DNA of 6,884 nucleotides from Burkholderiaceae bacterium (GTDB lineage: Bacteria; Pseudomonadota; Gammaproteobacteria; Burkholderiales; Burkholderiaceae). The notes beneath the pieces are model-generated. The model ran no database searches. It had not been told where the DNA came from and was given only the letters and a program-made list of their open reading frames with translations. The stretch covers positions 1 through 6,884 of the forward strand of contig CANISN010000084.1 of assembly GCA_947470165.1 (NCBI GenBank), read 5' to 3'. This document shows, piece after piece, positions 1-6,405 of this stretch (the stretch's first letter is position 1; every line of letters starts with the position of its first letter). Position numbers and translations under genes: made by a program.

Positions 1-579
1 GGAACCTCCTGCATCAAAGATACGAGTCTCTCCACCCTTAATACCAACCCGACTCAGCAAAAAGACAGCTACAAAATCAACGCCGTCACGATGCGCTCCC
101 TCTGGTGTTGGTCGCCCAATACCATCAGTTGTATCAATCCGAAATTGATGCGCCTCAACAAACCAAGTAGTTACAGGTTTGACGCCATTAAGCATATGCA
201 CCAATCCCAGCAAAAGAGATTGCCAAGCAGAGTTACTCGTTAGCAGAGTTTGTGAGGGCTCAAACCATCGCTCAATACCACCATGCAAGGCGTTGTAGTC
301 GACTGATTGCCAATGCGCGCGATGCGGAGCCATTGTCAGTGCGTCACCCTTAATCTCGTAACTAGCATGACGTCGGAAGCGATAGCGCCCTCCATCCTTT
401 AAATAAGGATCTCTAGGCAAGTCATCCCAGAACTGATTGAGATCTAACAGTTGATTGAGATCTACTCCAGCAATTTTCGCTACATCCTCCGCAGAAAGAA
501 TAGCAAAGCCGTCATCTCGCAAGGAGTTATCCAATTCCTTAAGAGGAGTTAAAGGGGGCGACAGAGTAGTCAAGGTCAT
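1..579 (-). CDS. 2-oxoglutarate/Fe(II) dioxygenase family protein (PF10014-like), 3' end missing
   Basis: An open frame runs from an ATG at 579-577 through 193 codons and off the left edge without a stop. An in-frame TAA at 585-583 makes this ATG the earliest possible start; the Shine-Dalgarno is weak (purine-rich AAGAAAATAAAAG). The stretch HQFRI at residues 144-148 followed by PTPEGAHRDGVDFVAVFLL (157-175) and KGGETRIFD (181-189) matches the core of the 2OG-Fe dioxygenase family that includes bacterial free-amino-acid hydroxylases such as isoleucine 4-hydroxylase. H163 and D165 (HRD) would be the HxD iron ligands; the distal histidine and the 2-oxoglutarate-binding arginine should lie beyond the edge. 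There is no signal peptide, so it is probably cytosolic. Substrate unknown; hydroxylation of a free amino acid is a family-based guess. It reads in the same direction as the ccm operon but is separated from it by about 316 nt. Confidence 0.82.
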   Translation of the reverse strand, partial: MTLTTLSPPLTPLKELDNSLRDDGFAILSAEDVAKIAGVDLNQLLDLNQFWDDLPRDPYLKDGGRYRFRRHASYEIKGDALTMAPHRAHWQSVDYNALHGGIERWFEPSQTLLTSNSAWQSLLLGLVHMLNGVKPVTTWFVEAHQFRIDTTDGIGRPTPEGAHRDGVDFVAVFLLSRVGIKGGETRIFDAGGS

Positions 580-612
580 CTTTTATTTTCTTGTGCTGAA
601 ATAAATCACAAT

Positions 613-773
613 TTAATCTAATTGCTCAGTCATTACAAACAGCTGCTTATGCCTCATGATTTCCTCTGTGACAGAGAGTTCAGCCTTCCGCGAACTTCTC
701 CTACATGACTTTTTAAATCATACAGCTCTTTTGCAGATAGAGGGTTATCAATATTTTTGCGATTGAAGTTCAT
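613..773 (-). pseudogene. Small gene apparently broken by a one-base frameshift (function unknown)
   Basis: Frame A starts at ATG 773-771 and ends at TGA 656-654 (39 codons); it reads as ordinary protein early on (NPLSAKELYDLKSHVGEV, residues 10-27). From about position 688 downwards the neighbouring frame B (-1 relative to A) reads AELSVTEEIMRHKQLFVM and continues EQLD to TAA at 615-613, and also looks coding. One extra A in the GGAAGG run (minus strand, 689-684) would join them into a 53-residue protein with a charged, probably helical C-terminal half. As written, frame B has only an internal ATG (657-655), giving a 14-residue peptide whose ATGA overlaps the frame A stop. It could be a decayed gene, an assembly or sequencing error, a programmed -1 frameshift, or chance. 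No domain recognised. It lies 33 nt ahead of the dioxygenase in the same direction. The coding impression rests on amino-acid composition only. Confidence 0.45.
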
Positions 774-895
774 AAAAAATCTGCTTCTTTTTACTATGAT
801 GCCCCTAGCTCAAAAATCAGCAATAAGATGAATTTATTCGAATATATTGCAGACCGCCTGCACTCCGATGGGTAAAAAAGATCGAGTTGGGTTAA
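774..895. other. Intergenic region between ccmI and the small reading frame
   Basis: These 122 bases hold no supported gene; with the doubtful small frame and its 33-nt trailer they form a 316-base stretch lacking a firm gene (580-895). On the minus strand a T6 tract (879-874) follows the ccmI stop, but the only stem before it is four A/T-rich pairs (897-894 with 888-885), too weak to call a terminator. A short inverted repeat TGCAG-5 nt-CTGCA lies at 848-862 with no T tract on either side. A minus-strand promoter for the downstream genes should lie here; TTGCTG (823-818) with CATAGT (798-793) is the best pair I see, but its 19-nt spacer and poor matches make it a guess. Confidence 0.5.
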
Positions 896-2086
896 CTAAG
901 GCCTAACTTGATCGATCATTAAGCGGACATTTGTTGCACCCACTTTGATCGTTTGAGACTTAGATATCAAGTCGCCAGCCTCCGGCATCGCCATCCCTGT
1001 TTTGGAGATTCGCACCTCTAGCAAGACTTCTGGTAACTGAGATATCAAGGCATTGGGGCTCATTGCTAAGGCATCATTTAAAACAAAACTCATAGGGAAT
1101 GCAGTTACTGTGGTTTTAAGGACAGCTACTGGCATACGCTCACCCGGCTTACGAGCAATCACCATCAAAGTATCGCCTGACTTGATCCTAGACTTTAATT
1201 CGGGGCTAATATCCACTTGACCACTAACGCTTTGATTACTCATCGCTGGTGATTTAACTGGAGCGAGACTTCCTTTACTACGCGCCTCAGCAATAGAGGC
1301 AGCAATCGTACGAGCCTCCTCAGACTCTAGCGGTAATTGCTTTGCTAGTTTTTCCCAAGACTGCACTGCTGATTTATAGTTCTGCGCATTAAAGTCTGCA
1401 GTTCCAGAAAGCCATAAAGCTAATAGGTTATTAGGATCTAGCGCCAATGCTTTATTAATCAGCTGTAGTGGCTTGCCAGTAAAACTACCATTTGCATTGG
1501 CAGCCAATACATCGGCATAGTCCGCTAATAATTGAGGGTCCGCATCCACAAAAGATCCTGCGCGAGCATAGGCTTTTTCAGCATCAAGATTTCGACCCAA
1601 TATCCGATATGAGCGCGCTAACATAGCCCAACCCTTGAGATTGTCTGGCTCTTTTTCCATCTTGCCAGCAAATTCAGTAACCATTTTTTCAACAGCTTCC
1701 TGACTCATCGGCTTTTCATTATTTCTCTCGGCAATCCGGAAGGCATCACCCAGGCTAAAGTAAAGACCTGCTGAAAGCATCACTACGAAGATACAAATTC
1801 CAATAATGGTTTTCTTGGGAGAGCCCAAAACTGACAGATCATCCGCCTCATCCGTATCCTGAAAAAGACGCTGACGCATTTCTGCATGAGCCTGCTCATA
1901 GCTTGCGCTATCGACAGAGCCTGATAGTCGATCTGCCTCGAGCTTATCTAACTCTTCTTGGTAAATGGCTGCATTCATTTGGCGACGCGAAGTAGCCGAA
2001 TCTTTCGCAGGAAAAAAGAATGGGCGTAGCAGTAGCACCAAGACTACGATTAATAAGAGAATGGCTGGTATCAAAAAGCTAGTCAT
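896..2086 (-). CDS. ccmI: Cytochrome c maturation protein CcmI (CycH-type apocytochrome chaperone)
   Basis: This is a 396-residue protein. CcmI binds apocytochrome c and presents it to the CcmF/CcmH haem ligation complex at the periplasmic face of the inner membrane. Hydrophobic segments at about residues 2-22 and 93-112 flank a cytoplasmic loop with a coiled, charged stretch (about 36-75, YQEELDKLEADRL), the usual CcmI-1 layout. TPR-like helices follow at about 128-265 (for example LKGWAMLARSYRILGR at 150-165 and ALALDPNNLLALWLSG at 213-228). A C-terminal CycH domain spans about 288-393 (SGQVDISPELKSRI, then KPGERMPVAVLKTTV). I chose ATG 2086-2084 rather than the upstream ATG at 2176, because the protein then begins MTSFLIPAILLLIVV, a proper membrane start; the extra 30 residues overlap ccmH and look non-coding. 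The overlap with ccmH is 8 nt. It is the last gene of the operon and ends in TAG. Confidence 0.93.
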   Translation of the reverse strand: MTSFLIPAILLLIVVLVLLLRPFFFPAKDSATSRRQMNAAIYQEELDKLEADRLSGSVDSASYEQAHAEMRQRLFQDTDEADDLSVLGSPKKTIIGICIFVVMLSAGLYFSLGDAFRIAERNNEKPMSQEAVEKMVTEFAGKMEKEPDNLKGWAMLARSYRILGRNLDAEKAYARAGSFVDADPQLLADYADVLAANANGSFTGKPLQLINKALALDPNNLLALWLSGTADFNAQNYKSAVQSWEKLAKQLPLESEEARTIAASIAEARSKGSLAPVKSPAMSNQSVSGQVDISPELKSRIKSGDTLMVIARKPGERMPVAVLKTTVTAFPMSFVLNDALAMSPNALISQLPEVLLEVRISKTGMAMPEAGDLISKSQTIKVGATNVRLMIDQVRP

Positions 2087-2579
2087 GTAGATTTTCTGTT
2101 GAACTGGATTTTGCGTCCTTGAGCAAGGCATCAATCCGGCGATTGTCTTCTGCCGATAGCGTAGTGCTAGGCACATTCAGATTTCGACGGCGCAGATAGA
2201 CCATTAAACCAATAATGCCCCCGAGCAAAATCACAAAGGGGCCTATCCAGAGCAACCAAGTAATAGGCTTAACGGGCGGGCGATACAAAACAAAATCACC
2301 ATAACGCTCAACCATAAAGCTCCGAATTTGATCGTCAGTCTTACCTTCTTTAATCAAAATCCGAATCTCTCGACGTAAGTCATTCGCTAAATCAGAGCGC
2401 GAGCCTGCGAGAGACTCATTCTGACAAACTAGACAACGCATCTCTTCAGAAATTACAACGAGGCGCTGCTCAGTAACTGGATCATCCGCTATCGGTACTG
2501 CATCTTTAGCAAAGGTTGGATTTAGCAAAACCATAGTTACTAAAGCAAGGATGAAGGGCGAGAAAATTCTTTTAGGCAT
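2079..2579 (-). CDS. ccmH: Cytochrome c maturation thiol-reductase subunit CcmH (short, CycL type)
   Basis: This 166-residue membrane-anchored periplasmic protein helps keep the CXXCH cysteines of apocytochrome c reduced and belongs to the CcmF-CcmH-CcmI haem lyase. A signal peptide covers residues 1 to about 24 (cleavage likely after TFA). The family hallmark RCLVCQNESL follows, with the redox pair C49 and C52, then a three-helix bundle to about residue 100 ending MVERYGDFVLYRPP. One membrane anchor lies at about 106-129 and a short charged cytosolic tail closes the protein. The length matches stand-alone CcmH; the TPR part that is fused in E. coli CcmH is here the separate ccmI. The start codon shares one base with the ccmG stop (TAATG at 2581-2577), which fits translational coupling. 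Confidence 0.95.
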   Translation of the reverse strand: MPKRIFSPFILALVTMVLLNPTFAKDAVPIADDPVTEQRLVVISEEMRCLVCQNESLAGSRSDLANDLRREIRILIKEGKTDDQIRSFMVERYGDFVLYRPPVKPITWLLWIGPFVILLGGIIGLMVYLRRRNLNVPSTTLSAEDNRRIDALLKDAKSSSTENLHD

Positions 2580-3103
2580 TACTTAAGCTCACCCAATAAG
2601 GGAAGTATTTTCTGATTCAGAACTGCCATTGTGATCGGGCCAATATGCTTAAACCGAATTACACCAGCCTTATCAATCACATAAGTTTCTGGAACACCAT
2701 AAACACCATAATCAATCCCCACCCGACCATTGGCATCAAAGGCCGATAAAAGATAAGGATTACCTTGGAGCGCTAGCATAGTCATCGCATCTTCGCGCTT
2801 GTCTTTGTAATCCAATCCAATAATAGGTGCTACCTGTAATTTACCTAACTCAACAAGAACAGGATGCTCCTCGCGACAAGCAGCACACCAAGAAGCCCAT
2901 ACATTCAGGATCCAGGGCTGTCCTTTCATACTCTCAGGGGAAAAATTTTTCTTGGGGTCAGCCAATTGAGGTAATTCAAAAGCAGGCGCTTGCTTACCCA
3001 CCAAAGGGGAGGGTATTTCTTGTGGATCACGATTAAGACCCACTGCCAAAAATCCCACCAGAATGATAAACAATAGAAGCGGAATTAAAAACTTGGCTTT
3101 CAT
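2579..3103 (-). CDS. ccmG: Thiol:disulfide interchange protein CcmG (DsbE)
   Basis: This 174-residue thioredoxin-fold protein is anchored in the inner membrane and faces the periplasm, where it reduces CcmH or apocytochrome c using electrons from a DsbD/CcdA-type protein. An N-terminal anchor spans about residues 4-23. The fold begins with VGKQAPAFELPQL (35-47) and the active site is NVWASWCAACREEHP with C73 and C76. The cis-proline loop GVPETYVID has P138. Length and layout are typical of CcmG/DsbE. The active-site dipeptide is Ala-Ala rather than the Pro-Thr of E. coli DsbE, which may shift its redox potential (inference). The ATG overlaps the ccmF TGA by 4 nt (ATGA), and AAGG about 8 nt upstream can serve as Shine-Dalgarno. 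Confidence 0.95.
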   Translation of the reverse strand: MKAKFLIPLLLFIILVGFLAVGLNRDPQEIPSPLVGKQAPAFELPQLADPKKNFSPESMKGQPWILNVWASWCAACREEHPVLVELGKLQVAPIIGLDYKDKREDAMTMLALQGNPYLLSAFDANGRVGIDYGVYGVPETYVIDKAGVIRFKHIGPITMAVLNQKILPLLGELK

Positions 3104-5019
3104 GCCGCAGCCTTGCGCAACTTCATGCGGTAGCGCTTATCGGACATTGCTAACACTCCACCCAAACCCATCAATAAACATCCAGCCCAAATCCAATCGA
3201 CAAAAGGCTTGTAATAGACCCTCACGGCCCACGCCTTATCATCCAATTCTTCGCCCAAAGAAACATAAATATCTCGAGTAAGGCCAACGTTAATTGCTGC
3301 TTCTGTCATCGGCATCGTAGAAGAGAAATAGCTACGCTTTTCTGGGTACATGGTGGCTTCTAAAGTCCCATTACGACTTAGCAAAAATGTACCTTGCATC
3401 GCCTTGTAGTTTGGGCCAGGGACTGCGCTGACACCTTGTAACTGAATCTGATAACCCCCAACGGTCACACTTTCACCGGCGAGCATGCGCACATCTTTTT
3501 CTTCTTGATAGGCGCCCACCATAGTCACACCAATCACGAATACCGTTATTCCAAAATGCGCGCATTGCATACCCATGAAAGAACGTGTTGCATTACCGAT
3601 TTTTGCTTGGCGGATGATTTGCATGACCCCAGAAGCAATCACCCAGAAAGCCAATAAGAAACCAAGGCTACTAAGCCAAGTAAATTCTCCCATTACAAAT
3701 GGAATCGAAGCGGCAGCAATTACCGCAACCAATGCTGCGATCCATAAGCGCTTGATAACAGCCAACAAGTCTGAGTTTTTCCAGCTAGTCCAAGGTCCAA
3801 TACCCATTAATACCAATAGAGGAACCATGATGGGTACAAAGACACTATTGAAGTAAGGGGGCCCTACTGAGATCTTTCCAAGATGCAATGCATCAATCAA
3901 CAAGGGATAAAGCGTACCTAGCAAGACTGAGGCGGCTGATACCACTAAAAATACATTGCCAAGCAAAATAAAGGTTTCACGGGAAGTTAAGCTGAACTTA
4001 CCGCCAAGCGTACTTTTGGGAGCACGCCAAGCATAGAGGACTAGAGATGAACCCACTACCAATACTAAGAAAATCAAAATGAAGATTCCGCGCTTAGGGT
4101 CGGTAGCAAAAGCATGAACCGAAGTGAGTACTCCAGAGCGAACTAAGAATGTCCCTAGAAGTGAAAGTGAAAACGCAGTAATCGCCAATAAAACGGTCCA
4201 ACTCTTAAAGCCACCACGCTTCTCGGTCACTGCTAAGGAATGAAGTAAGGCAGTGCCAACTAACCAAGGTATGAAGGATGCATTCTCAACGGGATCCCAG
4301 AACCACCAACCGCCCCAACCCAATTCGTAATAAGCCCACCAAGACCCCAACGCAATACCGAGAGTCAGAAATACCCACGCTGCTGTTGTCCAGGGACGCG
4401 ACCAGCGCGCCCATGCAGCATCTAATCGACCGGATAATAAAGAAGCAATCGCAAATGCAAAGGCTACTGAGAAGCCCACATAGCCCATGTATAACATTGG
4501 TGGATGAAATACCAGGCCAGGATCTTGTAACAGGGGATTTAAAGAGCGACCATCTTGCGCAGCTGGCAACAGTCTTTCAAAAGGATTCGAGGTCAGTAGA
4601 ACAAATAATAAAAGACCTGTGAGCACTAAACCCAAGACACCAATCACACGCGCTACCATGAACTCATCCAGAGACTTGGAGAGTTGCGCAACTAAAAATG
4701 TCCAAGTGGATAACAAGAAAACCCATAGCAATAAGGAGCCTTCATGACCACCCCACACCGCACCTAAGCGATAAATCAGCGGCATCTGAGAGTTGGAGTG
4801 CTCAGCAACATAAAGGACGGAAAAATCATTGGTATAGAAACTCCACCCCAAGTTAAAGAAAGCAATTGCTAGTAACAGGAAAACAGATTGGGCTGCTGGT
4901 CTAGCTAATAGAATCCATTCACGCCGCCCTTGGTGAGCGCCAAGCAATGGCAGCACACCCTGAATGATGGCGACACATAAAGCCAGAATTAATGCATAGT
5001 GTCCAAACTCAGGAATCAT
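3100..5019 (-). CDS. ccmF: Haem lyase core subunit CcmF
   Basis: This 639-residue polytopic inner-membrane protein takes haem from holo-CcmE and, with CcmH and CcmI, attaches it to the apocytochrome c CXXCH motif. The tryptophan-rich haem-handling signature WGGWWFWDPVEN is at 235-246. H172 (FHPPMLYMGY), H260 (LLHSLAV), H302 (SVHAFA) and H488 (CAHFG) correspond to the E. coli haem-ligand histidines 173, 261, 303 and 491, so all four ligands are kept. WGGHEGSLLLW (89-99) is another family block. Membrane helices run through most of the length, with a periplasmic domain at about 505-605 before a last helix. The size is typical of the family. The start ATG shares one base with the ccmE stop (TAATG), with GGAAG about 9 nt upstream. 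Confidence 0.97.
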   Translation of the reverse strand: MIPEFGHYALILALCVAIIQGVLPLLGAHQGRREWILLARPAAQSVFLLLAIAFFNLGWSFYTNDFSVLYVAEHSNSQMPLIYRLGAVWGGHEGSLLLWVFLLSTWTFLVAQLSKSLDEFMVARVIGVLGLVLTGLLLFVLLTSNPFERLLPAAQDGRSLNPLLQDPGLVFHPPMLYMGYVGFSVAFAFAIASLLSGRLDAAWARWSRPWTTAAWVFLTLGIALGSWWAYYELGWGGWWFWDPVENASFIPWLVGTALLHSLAVTEKRGGFKSWTVLLAITAFSLSLLGTFLVRSGVLTSVHAFATDPKRGIFILIFLVLVVGSSLVLYAWRAPKSTLGGKFSLTSRETFILLGNVFLVVSAASVLLGTLYPLLIDALHLGKISVGPPYFNSVFVPIMVPLLVLMGIGPWTSWKNSDLLAVIKRLWIAALVAVIAAASIPFVMGEFTWLSSLGFLLAFWVIASGVMQIIRQAKIGNATRSFMGMQCAHFGITVFVIGVTMVGAYQEEKDVRMLAGESVTVGGYQIQLQGVSAVPGPNYKAMQGTFLLSRNGTLEATMYPEKRSYFSSTMPMTEAAINVGLTRDIYVSLGEELDDKAWAVRVYYKPFVDWIWAGCLLMGLGGVLAMSDKRYRMKLRKAAA

Positions 5020-5450
5020 TATTTACTTCCATTCTTTTGAGCCTGCTCTAAAGCATGCTTGGCCTCTGGTGGCATATAGTTTTCATCATGTTTCGCCAGA
5101 ACTTCACTAGCAATAAATTGACCTTTTGGGTCAAGGCGACCTTGAATCACAGCGCCCTTACCCTCTTTAAACAAATCTGGAAGAATGCCCGTGTAAGCAA
5201 CGGGAATATCTTTCACCATATCGGTAATCACAAAATGTACCGTTAAGCCATCACGCTTAATTGAGCCATCCTTAACCATGCCCCCAATGCGAAAGGCCTG
5301 GCCACTAGGCGACTTCCCAGCAGCAACGTCACTAGGGGTGACATATAAGGCGATGTTACTATTTAGCGCATTCAAGATTAGCACTACGGCTAAACCAACG
5401 GCAATGAGTGCGCCAACAATTATCGCAATTCGCTTCTGCCTTGGTTTCAC
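5019..5450 (-). CDS. ccmE: Periplasmic haem chaperone CcmE, GTG start
   Basis: This 143-residue membrane-anchored chaperone binds haem covalently in the periplasm and passes it from CcmC to CcmF. A membrane anchor lies at about residues 7-27. A beta-barrel OB-fold domain follows (about 33-120, including [11 protein letters not shown] and [20 protein letters not shown]). The haem attachment motif HDENYMPPE has H121 and Y125, the counterparts of E. coli H130 and Y134. The tail after 130 is flexible and charged. The start is GTG at 5450-5448, forming a GTGA overlap of 4 nt with the ccmD stop; AAGGG about 6 nt upstream is a good Shine-Dalgarno, and MKPRQKR is a typical CcmE opening. No histidine-to-cysteine variant of the haem site is present, so this is the classical form. 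Confidence 0.96.
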   Translation of the reverse strand: MKPRQKRIAIIVGALIAVGLAVVLILNALNSNIALYVTPSDVAAGKSPSGQAFRIGGMVKDGSIKRDGLTVHFVITDMVKDIPVAYTGILPDLFKEGKGAVIQGRLDPKGQFIASEVLAKHDENYMPPEAKHALEQAQKNGSK

Positions 5451-5635
5451 TGTTGACCCTTATGATCAAACTGCTCTGCCATGACTTCGCGTTGCAGTCT
5501 ATGCACAATCGCTTTATGACGTGCTCGAACGGTTAAGGGCTCAATCAAAAACACCAATGCACACATCCCAAAGCTGCACCAGACATAGAGGGCATAACCC
5601 CCCATTTCAAAAAATTCTGCAGGACTATTCCACAT
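5447..5635 (-). CDS. ccmD: Small membrane protein CcmD, partner of CcmC and CcmE
   Basis: This 62-residue protein has a single membrane helix at about residues 13-33. CcmD stabilises the CcmC-CcmE-haem complex and is needed for release of holo-CcmE by CcmAB. The conserved opening [13 protein letters not shown] (7-19) and the charged cytosolic tail rich in Arg, His and Gln (36-62) are typical. Two starts are possible: GTG at 5641-5639, which adds two residues, or ATG at 5635-5633. I chose the ATG because it shares one base with the ccmC stop (TGATG), like other junctions in this operon, and because the protein then opens MWNSPAEFF, the usual CcmD start. GAGG lies about 10 nt upstream of the ATG (4 nt from the GTG), so the GTG cannot be excluded. 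Confidence 0.9.
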   Translation of the reverse strand: MWNSPAEFFEMGGYALYVWCSFGMCALVFLIEPLTVRARHKAIVHRLQREVMAEQFDHKGQQ

Positions 5636-6405
5636 CAACACTTAACCTCATTTAGTTGCTTAACCCAATCAGTATGAGCCTCACGCTCCAAAATGATGGC
5701 GCGCACACGCATTAACCCTACTGCGATTGAGTACATCCACAAGCATAAAGCCATTAACAACATTCCCCAGAGCATGGTCTGAGCCATAGCGGGAGCTTTC
5801 GTCAAAGAAACAGATGCGCCTTGATGCAAGGTATTCCACCATTTCACTGAAAAATAAATGATCGGTACATTAACTACGCCAACTAAGGCCAAGATTGCCC
5901 CTGCCTTATCGGCGCGGCGAGTATTGTCAATTGAGGCCTGCAAAGCGATAAATCCAAGATATAAGAAGAGGAGGATTAATTCTGAAGTTAAGCGCGCATC
6001 CCATACCCACCAAGTGCCCCACATTGGCTTACCCCAAAAAGCACCAGTCCATAGAGAAAGAAAGGTCATCCAAGCCCCTATCGGAGCAAGAGACTGGGCC
6101 ATCATGGCGGATAGGCGTGCATTAAATATCAAACCTAAGCCCGCCCAAGTAGCCATCACTAGATAGATAAACATGGACATCCAAGAAACTGGGACATGAA
6201 TAAAAATAATGCGATAACCCTGCCCCTGCACCGCATCTATCGGGGCAACAAAAAATCCAATCCATAAGCCTGCGACTCCAAAAACTATCGCCAGTGCCCA
6301 GAACCAAGGGATCATTTTTCCCGCCAAAGGATAAAAAGTGCTCGGGCTCGAGAATTTGAACCAGTTCACTACACGGCTAGAGGATAAATTATTTACATTA
6401 CTCAT
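5635..6405 (-). CDS. ccmC: Haem-handling protein CcmC
   Basis: This 256-residue inner-membrane protein binds haem in the periplasm-facing WWD domain and attaches it to CcmE. The signature WGTWWVWDAR is at 129-138. H70 (IFIHVPVSW) and H194 (NTLHQGAS) correspond to E. coli haem ligands H60 and H184. Six membrane helices are visible, roughly at 33-53, 66-90, 103-123, 140-158, 168-187 and 208-232. The length is normal for the family. An additional N-terminal cytosolic stretch of about 30 polar residues precedes the first helix, which agrees with the 10-residue offset from E. coli numbering. The start ATG overlaps the ccmB TGA by 4 nt (ATGA); the Shine-Dalgarno is weak, so translation probably depends on coupling to ccmB. 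Confidence 0.97.
   Translation of the reverse strand: MSNVNNLSSSRVVNWFKFSSPSTFYPLAGKMIPWFWALAIVFGVAGLWIGFFVAPIDAVQGQGYRIIFIHVPVSWMSMFIYLVMATWAGLGLIFNARLSAMMAQSLAPIGAWMTFLSLWTGAFWGKPMWGTWWVWDARLTSELILLFLYLGFIALQASIDNTRRADKAGAILALVGVVNVPIIYFSVKWWNTLHQGASVSLTKAPAMAQTMLWGMLLMALCLWMYSIAVGLMRVRAIILEREAHTDWVKQLNEVKC

Noticed and set aside
664..676. Near-perfect palindrome CTCTGTGACAGAG as a possible operator or hairpin
   Set aside because: Six-base arms around one base inside a coding-like stretch, with no second copy or T tract; a coincidence is the simplest reading.
763..800. Plus-strand promoter-like elements (TTCATA at 769-774 with TACTAT at 792-797, 17-nt spacer)
   Set aside because: The matches are modest in A/T-rich DNA and there is no plus-strand gene for it to serve; it would only make RNA antisense to ccmI.
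848..862. TGCAG-5 nt-CTGCA inverted repeat as a terminator
   Set aside because: The stem is only 5 bp and no T tract follows on either strand.
796..875. Two tandem plus-strand mini frames (ATG 796 to TGA 831, and ATG 828 to TAA 875) joined by an ATGA overlap
   Set aside because: They encode only 11 and 15 residues, have no Shine-Dalgarno, run against all neighbouring genes, and frames this short are expected by chance.
2087..2176. An upstream ATG extending ccmI by 30 residues into ccmH
   Set aside because: The extension (MCLALRYRQK...) has no CcmI character, overlaps the ccmH coding sequence out of frame, and would bury the natural membrane start MTSFLIPAILL.
5858..6166. Long plus-strand open frames opposite ccmC, ccmF and ccmE
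   Set aside because: They are antisense to genes with clear family motifs, have low-quality sequences without domains, and are best explained as frame shadows.
6122..6307. A second minus-strand frame of 61 codons inside ccmC
   Set aside because: It lies in another frame within the well-supported ccmC and shows no recognisable protein features.
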